Source: Zygnema cylindricum | Lineage: Eukaryota > Streptophyta > Zygnematophyceae > Zygnematales > Zygnemataceae | Direction of reading: 5' to 3' | Assembly: GCA_037447655.1 (NCBI GenBank) | Contig: JBBHKE010002290.1 | Span: forward strand, 189,001-253,000 | DNA: 64,000 bases | In this document: positions 21,483-32,654 of the stretch, piece by piece | Position numbering within the stretch: the stretch's first letter is position 1 | Layout: every line of letters begins with the position of its first letter | Position numbers and translations under genes: made by a program | The notes under the pieces: generated by a model | Told to the model about the DNA's origin: nothing | The model's input: only the letters and a program-made list of their open reading frames with translations | Database searches by the model: none

Positions 21483-21872
21483 TGAAACTCTGAGACCTCC
21501 ATAAGTCCTTAGAGTGGACAGCTTCCAAGAAGCCTCTAGGATAACTCTAACCCCTTGTGTTTCATCAAAAACAACTGCCTCCCTGGCAGACAAAAACTCT
21601 GACCAACTACACCCTTGTGATGGCAAGACTCCCCTGAGTCTATAGCAAAAAGAATCTCTTTATTTGCTCCACTGAGCAGTAAGTTATGGAGGGTCAAAGT
21701 TGACCTTTTGTACAGAAGCTCTCTGGGAGAGAGGGTCCTATCTTCTAATTTTTTCTAAGTCCTATCTCTCTCACAGACTCTATCTACTCATGTAGGAAAC
21801 CAATCAGGTTACAGTTATGTACGCAAAAGTACAGCTGCCGGTGTACTTTATGTACGGACATTGTACGACATG
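21483..21872 (-). mobile_element. Partial copia family 1 LTR (3' half)
   Basis: The minus-strand LTR ends at 21483 (TTTCA). It keeps the hairpin array, the GGTCAACTTTGACC palindrome (21692-21705) and GTACACCGGCAGCTGTAC, and is cut at 21872 where a plus-strand copia fragment begins. Confidence 0.85.
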
Positions 21873-22497
21873 GCCTAAATGGTTATCGAAAAATCGTCGG
21901 AATTGAAGAAGAATCTTGATTTTTATGAGGTAGACGATATTGCCAATTTTCCGGAAATAGAGGATTCGGATTCGGATGAGGAACCGGAATCCATTGTTAA
22001 CATCAAGAAGGGAAAATCAAATGTTGATTCACAATCGGAGAAATTGGACATTGACATTGATGTTCGGAGTAATGCAAGCCGAAATTCCAAAATGTCGACG
22101 GAAAGTCAAAAATCTTCGAGTTCGAAATCGAATGTGGACGAGGAGGAGACGATTGTGGAACAAGTTCCGATTCTTAGACGGAGTACTCGAGAGAATCGAG
22201 GAAAGAAACCGAATCGGCTTTCTTATGACAAAATTGGTGGAGAGAATTCCAATTCCCATTATTTCGTCTCCGATGCGAAGGAGACGGAATTCCTTTTTTA
22301 GCAAATTAATGCGCGAGAATCTGGTCGGCGATCCTCAATCATACGCGCAGGCGAGAAACTCATGTGATTGGGAAGCGAAGTGGAAGCCGACATGGGAGAA
22401 GGAGTATAAGTCAATTGTGGAAAATTCGACACTTGAGGAAGCTGCCGATATGCTTACTAAGGCGGCGACGTTTGATGTGACAAAAACTGACTCGTTT
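21873..22497 (+). pseudogene. Copia fragment: integrase/RT linker with internal deletion
   Basis: An acidic, serine-rich stretch (EDSDSDEEPES) leads to LRRSTRENRGKKPNRL, the basic motif that precedes RT in copia Pol. In another frame PQSYAQARNS and WEKEYKSIVENST follow, the RT N-terminus. This then jumps straight to EAADMLTKA, the RNase H C-terminus. Most of RT and RNase H is gone. A frame change near 22260 separates the two parts. Confidence 0.7.
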
Positions 22498-22499
22498 TC

Positions 22500-23372
22500 A
22501 GTCACCTTTTTCTTCACTCCATTTCCGGTGTCAACAAATATTTCATTTCTTTCCTCATGTTCTATATCTCGAGGAGCAACAATCGAAAAATATACAAATT
22601 TTTCGTCGGGAGGTTTAACCCCTTCTTTTGGGGGTCGAAATCAATTTTCATACCATCTTTTTTTGAAAGTTCCTGTGACACATGCACTTTTATATAGTAG
22701 GTATACCCATTACAGTAAAAATAGTTTTTTACCTTACAACCTTTTCTATTTCTTTGGAACAGTGATCTAACACCTTTCAAATTCCCACTATTCTTTAAGG
22801 CTTCGTTATAAGCTTCTTCCTCTTAAACACGCTTGATTGCTAAAGGTAAGTTCCAATCCCTTTTATCAACTTGTTTTAATTTATCTAAAGTACACCTATA
22901 TTCCTTTGGTAATCCTTTCATTAACAGGAAAGCCTTTTGAGCATTGGTAAAGTTTCCTCTTGCAATATCATTTTATGCAAATAGTATTTGTATCCCAATA
23001 CAATAGTTCAACATACTACCTCCATCATACTTATACTCAATCATTTTTGTAACATTACTCATATAGTGATACACATAAGTCTTTTGATATGCACATTCTA
23101 AACACTTCCATAATTCAGCTGCACTTTCTAAACTAAGGTAAGTCATTACAAGTTCCTCGTTTAAGGATAGCTTGATAGTCAGCAAACAATCATCGTTCTT
23201 CTCCTCTCATCTAATTGATGATTCACCACATATCCCATCCACCGCATCCATTAACTTCATCGACTTGAAGTAGCACTCCATAATACTCCTCCAATAGTAA
23301 TATTTAGAACCGTCAAATATAGGTAAGGTTGATTCATCCAAAATGGGTAGCCATGGGCGTGGGCCCATAACC
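22500..23372 (-). pseudogene. Copia family 3 Gag remnant
   Basis: Reading from the PBS on the minus strand: QVMGPRPWLPILDEST and LPIFDGSKYYYWRS open the Gag. Next come AAELWKCLECAYQKTY and GLPKEYRCTLDKL, typical copia Gag (UBN2-like) features. A damaged zinc knuckle follows near 22720, where only one Cys of CCHC remains clear (YFYCNGY). Several stops (near 22975 and 22830) and frame changes show decay. The fragment abuts an unrelated plus-strand piece at about 22500. Confidence 0.7.
23359..23372 (-). other. Primer-binding site of copia family 3, half-tRNA type
   Basis: The minus-strand GGTTATGGGCCCAC directly follows the LTR end CCAACA. The core is the same as in family 1 although the LTRs are unrelated at their ends. 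Confidence 0.7.
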
Positions 23373-24476
23373 TGTTGGTTTGAAGCATTTTCAGCCATGA
23401 ATGTACCCTCGGAAGAACCACAGATTACCCCAAAACAGCCTACTTTAACTCCACTCATAATTCTACAGAAATACCAAAGCAAAATGAAACTTCACAAACA
23501 GATGGTTCTTAGGCCACTAAGTATTCCCAAAAAGTTTCATATAAATATACCAACCTGAATTCCCGCATCACCCTGTCAAAGTTTCAGAAAAATAGCCTGC
23601 CAGAACTTTGATAAAATTGACCAACTTCACAATGAAGCCCCAAGCACATCTGACGCACAATAGGTCTGCAAATCTGCCAAATTATTTCAAATACAAGGAA
23701 GAACACACATGCAAAATATTAAAAAACTCTGCCAATATTACTGAGAGAAATTCTCAGATGAAATTCCCAAAAAAGAGCAAAAACAGTTTCTGTCCAAAAG
23801 TTCCTAAGTCCAAAAATGAATAAGTCCTACATATACAAAGTGAACCTACAGCTGATCTACACCGTACCACAACTACCGTGGTGTGTCGGTACACTAAACA
23901 TTAACCAAACTAAACCCCGCCATCTACCGTACAAGTATTTACATCAATCCTTAACCCTAGCTTCTGCTAAAGTACGCAATGAAAGTTAGTCCACTCAAAT
24001 GACGGTTCGGTCAATATATCTCTTACAAAAATGACGGCGAACTCCGTCTGCCGTCCGCGTATTCATTCATCACCTAAGATGAACCTCCAAGTGTAAATCT
24101 GGTCCCTCAAGTAAATATGTACTTTGTCAACCAACTCAACCAAGCTTGACTTCCCCACGGACCGACACGTGTACAAAGAGTGTACCAAATCTTTGAACTC
24201 CCTCAGGAGTTACATACCACACCAAATCTTGTCTACGTCAACTCGGTTTTTAAACAAAACCGGCTAAGTATAGACTCTCTTTCTCACACACGAGATATAG
24301 AGAGGACTAAATATTTCCAAAACCATCATTATTACTCCCCCCAATCCACAAATCTATTGGAACCTCCATTGTAAATTCAAATAGCATACACATTAAACTC
24401 ACGTCCTGTACTCACGAACCACTGTGTACAAATGAAACTACATATACACGCACGAAACTATCTTTTCAAACCAACA
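23373..24476 (-). mobile_element. Copia family 3 LTR (about 1.1 kb)
   Basis: Bounded by CCAACA (24471-24476 on plus) and TGTTGG (23373), the inverted ends expected of an LTR read on the minus strand. It shares several hundred bp with the plus-strand fragment at 30774-31019. A GGGGGGAG tract and a second TG-start (about 24336) lie inside, so the true start may be there. No second LTR was found, so the insertion is partial. Confidence 0.65.
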
Positions 24477-24569
24477 GGAATTAGAGCAATGACCATGGGG
24501 AATTACACGTTATAGTATGGGTCATCAAACATTTTAGGCCTTACCTCTATGGAGTACACTTAACCCTTA

Positions 24570-26390
24570 TTATGGAATATCAGTCCCTCAAATGGATAAT
24601 GCAGAAGAGTAACTTGAACAGCAAGCTGGCCAGATGGGTTCTCATCTTGCAAAATACAATTTGAGCATCATCCACCGAGCTGGGGAGATCCATAGGAATG
24701 CAAACGGACTCAGCAAGAATCCAGACCCTTCCACCAGATACTCTACTGGGGCTTGGCAAAATGACTCTACTGGGGTTTGGCAAAATGAGGACCCTGAGCT
24801 CAGCCTGGGACATATCTGAGCTGCCTCTGCCTTTATTTGGCTGCCTAGAGTTGAAGGGGAACTGTCAACTTTTGTTGTAGACGTGGAGGGGCAGGCTCTC
24901 AATCGAGCATGCTGCAAAGATATTTGGAATGACCCCGATTCCCTTCAGTCCATTCAGAAAGGTTCCCATCTTTCCCACCTGGTCGGAATTCATTTGTCCC
25001 GTGTTCACACTCGGATGGCAACGTATGAATAGGATCGAGGTATTCTTCTCTGAAAATGGGCTGATGGGACGAGGAAAGTGGTTCCTCCTCTTGCAGATCG
25101 TGAAGCCCTCATTGTTCATCTTCATTAGCAATGCGGGCACTTCGGACACAATCGGACCACCTCACTGGTCAGAAGATCCTACTAGTGGCATGGGTTGCGG
25201 GCCTAGGTAAATCGTGTGGTGTAGACTTACCCTTCTTATGACCGGGTGAAAGTTGTTTTTGACAAAAAGGGTTGAACGGAACTTCACTCCCTCCCCATCC
25301 GGGGATGTTTTACAGATGGTCACTGTATCTGCTGGGGCCACTTCCAACCAGCCGGAGGAGAAATGGTTTTGTCTTTGTAATGATTGAACACTTCTCCAAA
25401 TGGATCAAATTGGTGTTTCTCCCTCGGAAGTAGTCTAAAGCAATCGCGGATGCTTTCTTGCAGAGAGTGCTATCCCAATGTGGAGTACCGGCCAAAGTTA
25501 TGACTGATCACGGGTTCGAGTTTGCCGAAGAATTTTCTAACCTTCTGGAGAAGTGCTTTATTGACCACTAGGAAACCAGCTGAGACCACCCCCAAGCCAA
25601 CGGCTTGGATGAAAGGTGCGTACACATTGTGAAACGGTCACTACAGAAATATGGAGGGGAAGAGGATTTGGGGGAATGGGACAAACGGGTGCCTTCGATT
25701 GCCATAGGATACAAGTTTAGTAGGTAGGCCTCCCTCCATTCTTATAGCCTTTACTTCTTTCTCTTCGGCCGACATCTTATCCTTTCTAGAGCTACATCGG
25801 CTCAGGCGGTTGTACTTACGGAGATAGACAACCGGGGGATTGTAGAGAAGCTGATTGCTGACGGGGCCAAGGTATTTCACTGGGAAATATCTCTGGCTAT
25901 GGGCAATTTACAGGCTACAGAACACAAGGATCAGCTTTGGTATTCCTAATGCAGGAGCGACAATTATAACTCTCGACAACAAGGATTCATGCTCGAGGAT
26001 TTTGTGTATCGCTTGCAATAGAAGAAGGACACTTTGGACATTTTGGCCGGACGGGTGATTTTGAAAGTAGTGGAGGTCTCTAACAAAGGGGTTCTGACCT
26101 TGGAAGGGAAAGATGGTCGCAAAATTAAGGAGAATCAAGTCAATGTGGCTCCTTGCCATCTACAAGGGCTAGAGGACGAACACACTTTTCACCTCACTAA
26201 CTTTGAGGATCCGCCCTCTTGTTCCTCTACCTGCATTGTGTCCTCCTCACCCGACCTCTTGTTGGTGTGTGAACGCTGTCACAAGGGGTGGCATGACTTT
26301 TGCCTGCCGCTGATTTCGGAGCCTCGCTCTTAACCGGCAAATCCGTGGTTCTATGGGGATTGCGAATTTGGTGGCTAGTTTGTCTTATCC
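24570..26390 (+). pseudogene. Ty3/gypsy Pol remnant: RNase H end, integrase, C-terminal PHD-like finger
   Basis: The order matches a gypsy Pol. RNase H end: KLARWVLILQ then, after a frameshift, IHRAGEIHRNANGLS (to 24720). H2C2-like zinc segment: QCGHFGHNRTT near 25130. Integrase core, heavily mutated: IEHFSKW at 25383, VPAKVMTDHG at 25490 and HPQANG at 25590. An integrase tail (DILAGRVILKVVEVSNKGVL, then NQVNVAPCHL) precedes CSSTC and CERCHKGWHDFC, then WFYGDC to 26370. The last part has PHD spacing (C-x2-C-x4-H-x2-C), although the final cysteine is lost. At least six stops or frameshifts make it dead. PHD-bearing gypsy integrases are known in green lineages (recalled, not checked). Confidence 0.75.
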
Positions 26391-26411
26391 TCTTAGTCAC
26401 ACAAGACTAAA

Positions 26412-26424
26412 GGGGGGGGGGGGG
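26412..26424 (+). repeat. Poly-G tract
   Basis: Thirteen consecutive G, followed shortly by a T-run. It lies just after the gypsy remnant and may contain a length error. Confidence 0.9.
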
Positions 26425-26602
26425 TACGGGGTATTTTTTTTTCATTTGCTCCCTCATTATTACCTATGAATATCCTTTGGAGGGAAGGGACAGAGAAGGG
26501 CATGGTCACACATCCGAGCACGCATGAGCATTTGCGATGGATTGCAAGTCTCTCATGCACACCTCCTCGAACATGTCTTTTCTATGGAGCTGAGGCAGCC
26601 AT

Positions 26603-26753
26603 GGCTCCATCGCTCTCTCTCTCTCTCCTTCAGAAACTACAACAAGTATGGGGGCAAGAGAGAAGAGGTGGAGGCAGGCTGCCTGCATTTTCTTTATCTG
26701 TTTCCACAAATATTTTAGACCTAGAAAATACCTAAAAACTATTTATTTCAACA
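26603..26753 (-). mobile_element. Truncated 3' LTR of copia (first ~150 bp)
   Basis: On the minus strand it starts TGTTGAAATAAATAG, continues with TATTTTCTAGGTCT and reaches GAGCCATGGCTGCC. This is the same order as the LTR start of family 1, but it is cut after about 150 bp. The preceding CTCCCCT (26754-26760) is the polypurine tract. Confidence 0.75.
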
Positions 26754-26760
26754 CTCCCCT

Positions 26761-29105
26761 TTTTTTATAGTCTAACTTTAACTTTAGTTTTAATCCACAC
26801 TTTTCTCTACAATACACTAATTTGGGAGAAGGCATTGTTTTTGTCATCATATCAGCTACCATTTCCTCATCACATCTATATATAAGATTCAGAATCTTAT
26901 TCTCAACTTTTTCTCTTACAAAACTCAATCTTATGTCCATATGCTTAGTGTTAAAATGATGTTTTGGATTAGCTACAATTGCAATGGCAGCTTGATTATC
27001 ACAAAACACTTCATGCACTCCCTCCTTTATATACCCCAATTCTTGCAACAAGAACTTGACCCACATCAACTCTTTCAAAGCAGAACAAGAGGCCATTTAC
27101 TCAACCTCTATAGTAAACTGAGCAACCACCATTTCTTGCTTACTGCTCTAACAGCAAACACTTTCCCCAACATACAACACATACCCAGAAGTGCATCTTC
27201 TCATAGGTGCGTCCCCATAACAGGCATCACTCCAAGTAGTGATCTCAATGTGCTCCCCTCCCAAATGCAACCATAACCTTCTCGTTCCCACCAAATATCT
27301 AATGACTCTCTTGGCTGCCTCCTAGTCTCTCTTCCTAAGATCAGTAAGACTCTTACTGAGTACTCCAACTGCTGTCGCTATGTCTATCCTGGTATAGTTC
27401 ATAAAATAGATTGAACTTCCTACAACTTGTCTATTAGGAATAGACATCATAAACCCTCTCTCCCCTGGACTCTTATGATCATCTAAGATCATCCCTCCTC
27501 CTTTTACACTCCTATCACTTACTTTTTTCAAGTCCATGGGAGTGGTACAACTGTTAGGCTTTTTCATCTAAATTTCTCAAACATATAACCTTTTGCTTCT
27601 TTTTGAGTAAGTCTGATAATCTTCTTCCCCCTATCTCTCTCCAATTGAATCCTCATATATCTTTCCTCCCTTAAATCCTTCATATCAAATCTGCTTCTAA
27701 GATCTTTCTTTAACTTATTGATCTTTTCTAAAGATTTACTCAACATAAGCAAATCATCCACATAAATGGGAATAAAAATGACACCATTCTCATCTTCAAA
27801 CATATAGATAGAATAGTCAGAGCTGATCTTGATTTATCCCTGACCACTGAGAAACTCATCTAGTTTCTTATTCCACTTTCAGAGAGCCTGCTTTGGTCCA
27901 TACAAGGATTTTATGAGCCTGCAGACTTTGCTCTCCTCTCCTTCGTCCACGAACCCCTCAGGTTGCCTCATGATAATTTCTTACTCTAACTCACCATTAA
28001 GAAAAGCATTCGTAATGTCCATATGGTGTATTTCCATGTCTTCCGCTGCTGCAAGACTAAGGATAATCCTTAGTGATGGAAACCGAACACTTGGAGCAAA
28101 TGTCTCCTCATAGTCAATCCCCTCATTTTGGGTGAACCCCTTTGCTACCATTCGAGCCTTATATCTCTCAATGGTATTACCTTGGTTCAGTTTTAGTTTA
28201 AACACCCATTTACAACCAATGGGTTTTCTGTATGGAGGACAATCCGCTAGTTCCCAAGTATTTGCTTCCATGATGGAGGCCATCTCATCATTTATGGCTC
28301 TAATCCATCTTTCTTTCTCTAGACTATCCCTTACCTCCCAGTAAGATTAAGGCTCATCTGGGTGAGATAGCTTAGTTACCTTATGAGCGGCCTGTTTTTC
28401 CTGAATCCTTTTGCTCCTCCTTCTCCCTCCCTCAAACTCCAAAGCTAGAATGGATGGAAGTCTTCCATTTCTCCTCACTGTCTCATTGGCTCCCCTTTCC
28501 ATGGATGGCGGTTTTGGTCCCACTTCTTCTATCTCCTCTAAGTCCATAGGAGTATGTGAGGTTTCCAATAAGTCTGTTGTATCTCGGATCTCCCTTGAGT
28601 CTACAATCACGGTTTCACTCATGTCCCTTTCAGAAACGACAGATTTCTTTTCACTTTCGGACTCAAACCTGATTCTTATCTTTTCGGTATATTTGAATGG
28701 GGCAATCGAATTTCCTTCATTCATAACAACTAGGTGATTGACCAGAATGATATCTTGCTTTGCTAAGTCATAGATTGTATATCCCTTGACATCCTCATCA
28801 TATCCGACTAAAATATCCGGGTTTTCCTTTAACATCAAGTTTCAGTTTTTCTTATCCGTATCTAGACTGTAAACTTGGCTACCGAATAATTTAAGGTGAG
28901 AGATATCTGGTTTCCTTCCAACGCATCTCTCATAAGGTATCATACCTTTGACTACTGAGGTAAGGATTCTTTTCTTAATATAGTTGCCACAATTCATGGC
29001 TTTTGCTCGAAATCTCTTTCCTATTTTCTTGTTAGCCAACATACTGCTTACACTATCTCCTAGTGTTCGGTTTAACCTCTCAGCTACTCCATTTTGCTTT
29101 GGAGT
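26761..29105 (-). pseudogene. Copia family 1-like Pol, decayed (integrase C-terminus to RNase H)
   Basis: On the minus strand: integrase end (GVAERLNRT at about 29085, WTGRKPDISHL-like RKPDISHLKLFGS at 28900), GYDEDVKGYTIYD (28800), RRSKRIQEKQ linker, and RT (CKWVFKLKLNQGN at 28210, DYEETFAPSVRFPS at 28110, YVDD at about 27760). RNase H follows (DNQAAIAIVANPKHHF at about 26990, ADMMTKTMPSP, CREKCGLKLKL). Breaks: stops near 28345 and 28840, a broken frame at 27805-27980 around FLNGEL/YGPKQAL, a frame change near 27565, and loss of the segment between 27320 and 27100 frames. It ends in a polypurine tract and truncated 3' LTR. Confidence 0.85.
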
Positions 29106-30230
29106 AAGTCTTCGTGAAAATTGACATTTCTAGATTCTTCCACAATGCAATGACCAGGATCAAATACACGATAAAGATTTCCTTTCGTGCTATAGCCCAC
29201 GAAAATTCCGGGCCAACTTCTCGCCGCAAATTTCCCTTTCCTTTTCACTTGATCCACATACACCGTAGCACGACATCCCCAAATTCGGAGATGATGGAGG
29301 GCCGGTTTTCGCCCATAAAGTAATTCGAATGGTGTTTTGTCACCGGAAACCGAAGTAAGTCTCCGATTACAAATATAATTGGCCGTGAGGATGGCATCTC
29401 CCCATAATGAGATACTTTGACCGGCCGAATGCACCATCGCCCTCACCATTTCTTGTAAGGTCCTATTTTTCCTTTCGGCAACTCCATTTGATTCCGGAGA
29501 ATAAGGTGAAGTGAATTGTTGGGTAATTCCTTTCTCCTTACAATACCTCTCGAATGCGATAAATTCGCCTCCATTATCCGAACGAATGGCTTTCAATTTC
29601 CGTTCGCATTGTCTTTCGGCAAATGCATGCCACTCAATAAAAGTTTGAAGAGCATCCGATTTTCTCTTCAATAATCGAACCCACGAAAATCTTGAATAAT
29701 CATCAACGATGACCATAATATATCGATTTCCTCCGAGGCTTTCCGGCTTAATTTGTCCACATAGATCAACGTGGACAAGCTCCAAAGGATGTTGAGCCCG
29801 AAATTTCACATCTTTCGTAGGATGTGGTTTCCGAATTTGTCTTCCTTGACTACATCCATCGCATCCATTTACTTTTTCGCCGGTAGCAAGATCTAATCCT
29901 CTTACACATGCCGTTTTTATCATTTTCCTCAAATTTCCTTCGGATGTATGACACATCCGATGGTGCCATAACGTTAAATCTCCCTTTAATTCCGAGATTT
30001 GATTTAGAATGCCCGTGGAAGAAGCATTCTTCTTAGGTCGCCTCCATAAAAGTCGGCTATGCATCGAATTGGTTACTTCGCCTTCGCCGATTAATTTGCC
30101 GTCGGCGCGATATATACGAATCGCCGAATCACCTCTAGCGACTACGCTTCCACCGGCACGCTGAATTTGAGGTACGCTTAATAGATTCACTGAACCATCC
30201 GACTTAAACGTGGAAACAGGAAAACTGAAA
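29105..30230 (-). pseudogene. Copia family 4 pre-integrase and integrase core
   Basis: The frame reads VNLLSVPQIQRAGGSVV (end of the protease/pre-integrase region), then WHHRMCHTSEGNLRK and CDGCSQG (HHCC zinc). The integrase core has first Asp in LVHVDLCG, second in RSDNGGEF, and Glu in SNGVAERKNR with the D-x35-E spacing. A C-terminal IWGCRATVYV and FVGYSTKGNLYRVFD follow. All three catalytic residues are present, and nearly 390 codons are open, so it is younger than its surroundings. At about 29105 it joins the family 1-like integrase piece in the same orientation, but out of register. Upstream gag is missing. Confidence 0.85.
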
Positions 30231-30773
30231 ATACTTTGCATGAAGAGGTAATGCACCAAGTGAAGGAGAGAAGAAATAGTTCAGAAAATAAGAGCAAGTA
30301 TGAACATATAAAATGAGAAAAAAAAACAAAAATGCAAAAATTGAGAAAATACAAAAATTCATTAAGAAAACGAATAAAAGAAGTAGAATTGAAAAAACCA
30401 CCCGTAGAAGAAAACATGTGCCAAAAGTGGTCAATAGAAAACGGCGTGAAAAATAATTTTATGGAGGAAACTACCTTTAACATTCGGTTATATTGTGGAA
30501 TCTCGAATTTAGCACTTTCTTTTTGAAGTTGGTTGGAAAAAAAAGTTTTAAAAACCTAGAAAGGGGTAGAGGAAGCAATGGTGAGTATAGGAAGGACATA
30601 ATTTGGAAGGTCATAGCAACAGGTAGGGGAAGCATTGGTGATGTCAGCGGAAGCAGTGGTGATGTTTGAATGAAAGGGAAAAAAGGGGGAAATTTGAGGG
30701 TATGGAAAGGTACAACTATATTCAACACATGACATATTTTATTCAGATATACGAAACTATATTTTTGGGGGAG
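30231..30773. other. Unassigned sequence before family 3 LTR
   Basis: A-rich sequence without a recognisable domain. GTGATGTCAGCGGAAGCAGT-type repeats occur at 30640-30665. It ends in TTTTTGGGGGAG, a polypurine-tract-like element before the LTR start. Confidence 0.5.
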
Positions 30774-31019
30774 TGTTGGTTTGAAAATATAGTTTCGTGC
30801 GTGTGTGCGTAGTTTCATTTGTACACAATGGTTCGTGAGTATAGGACGTGAGTTTAATGCGTATACTATTTAAATTCACTGTGAAGGTTCCAATAGATTT
30901 GTGAATTTGGGGGAGTAATAATGTTGGTTTTGGAAATATTTAGTCCTCTCTATATCTCGTGTGTGAGAAAGAGAGTCTAACCTTAGCCGGTTTTGTGTAC
31001 AAACTGAGTTGACATAGAC
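30774..31019 (+). mobile_element. Copia family 3 LTR fragment
   Basis: It begins TGTTGGTTTGAAAATATAG after a GGGGGAG tract and matches, in reverse, 24230-24476. A second GGGGGAG followed by TGTTGGTTTTGG lies at 30909-30930. It is cut at 31019 by an inverted family 1 LTR. Confidence 0.75.
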
Positions 31020-31832
31020 TGAAACTCTGAGACCTCCATAAGTCCTCAGAGTGGACAGCTTCCAAGAAGCCTCTAGGATAACCCTGACCCCTTTGTGTTT
31101 CAGCAATAACAACTGCCACCCTAAGACAAAAACTCTGACCAACTTCATCCATGTGAAGACAAGACTCCCCTGAGTCAATAGCAAAAGAATTTCTCAATTT
31201 GCTCCCCTGAGCAGTAAGTTATGGAGGGTCAAAGTTGACCTTTTATACAGAAGCTCTCTGGGAGAGAGGGTCATATCTCCTAATTTTTCTAAGTCCTATC
31301 TCTCTCACATACTCTATTTACTGATGTACAGAGCCAATCATATTACATTTCCGTACACAAAAGTACAGCTGCCGGTGTACTTTCTGTACGAACATTGTAC
31401 GACATGGCCTAAATGTCGACACGTGGTATATCCAAATTCGCTCTTTTAATCCTCGGAGATGCCGCGATCCAATGTCATTCCGCCACGTGTCATCCGATGT
31501 GGCAATAACCAAAAACCACCAAAATCCTCTTCCGCGATCTCGGCGTTTAATTTCGACCGTCGGATTAAATTCACATTTAATCATAGCCGTAATAAATACA
31601 TATGCGGTATTCGTTTCGCTAAAGAACTAAATGCGCGGTATTCGTTTCTAATCCATACTATAATCCGTACTTTTACATTAATGGATCTATGTCTCCCGTA
31701 AATAGTTTCAGTTAAATGAATAATCCTACGTGTTAATGTTTAACTAAATATCAAACCCTATAATACGTAACACTAGGTGTAGACTTAACGGATAAGGTTA
31801 CCGGCTACCCGCAACTTACCGTCCAGCAGGTA
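31020..31832 (-). mobile_element. Copia family 1 LTR, truncated
   Basis: The minus-strand LTR has its end at 31020. It includes the hairpin array, GGGTCAAAGTTGACC, GTACACCGGCAGCTGTAC, the CGCGATCTCGGCG core and the start of the tRNA-like block (ACGGATAAGGTTACCGGC, in plus orientation, at 31789). The LTR start (first ~200 bp) is missing or diverged. Confidence 0.8.
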
Positions 31833-32395
31833 CTGCTGTTTTTAGAAAGCTTTAGTCCTCTCTATGCCTCAGCTGTGAGGGAGAGAGAGCTGTTCAGGAC
31901 TTAAAATATTTTTGGTTGAGTTCGGTTGAGTACTTACCAAAATTAGTGTGATAGTGAAGTTGGGAGTTCACGGTTCATTCACACTTGGGACACGCGTCGT
32001 CACTTGAGAGAAATGCGTGAGTATGTCCTCCGTAAACGTACGGAAATTCGGTAGGACCACGGGAATTTGTGAAGTCAGTTCTACGGTGCCAAATCCTCTA
32101 ATCGGACAGTTGACAGCCACCGCCAACAAATATTGACGAGGCGTGACTAGATCTCTATCACTTTATGTTGTCTGAACTTTGGTGTAAATATTTGGTAGAA
32201 CAGAATTTTGTCTGTAGTGAATTAGTTGCTTAGTGTCGAGAATGTAAATTATGACATACCATCATTACACAGGTATAGTCTGTAAAAGTTGTTGTTCAGC
32301 CATCGATATTTGTGGAAGCTTCCTCTTTTGATTTGTTATACAATGACTACTGCTGCATCTTCTTCAGTGCCAGCAGTTGTCTCAGAACAACAAGT
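31833..32395 (+). mobile_element. Possible LTR and gag start of another copia
   Basis: TGTTTTTAGAAAGCTTTAG then TCCTCTCTATGCC resembles the inner start of the family 3 LTR. Near 32342 an ATG opens MTTAASSSVPAVVSEQQV and stops at the junction with the next LTR fragment. Weak evidence; ends uncertain. Confidence 0.3.
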
Positions 32396-32648
32396 ACCAT
32401 GATCAAATCCTGGAGGCATCACATAATCTTTTAGTAAATAAACCCCTAATGGTAAATAAACTAATATTTATATCACGTAAACCTTTCGATAGCCTAGGTA
32501 GCCATGGCTCTAGCTTCCTCTCGAATTTCCCAGTGACTGCGACAAGTTTGAGAGTTGGAGAGAGAAGTTAGAGGTAAACTTCCTCGGCTTCTTTCTGTAT
32601 TTCTATTTAGACCTAGAAAAACCTTTAAAAGGACAATTAATTTCTACA
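32396..32648 (-). mobile_element. Copia family 1 3' LTR, first ~250 bp
   Basis: On the minus strand it starts TGTAGAAATTAATTG, passes through TTTTTCTAGGTCT and GAGCCATGGCTACC, and ends inside the tRNA-like block (GATCAAATCCTGG at 32400). Confidence 0.85.
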
Positions 32649-32654
32649 CTCCCC

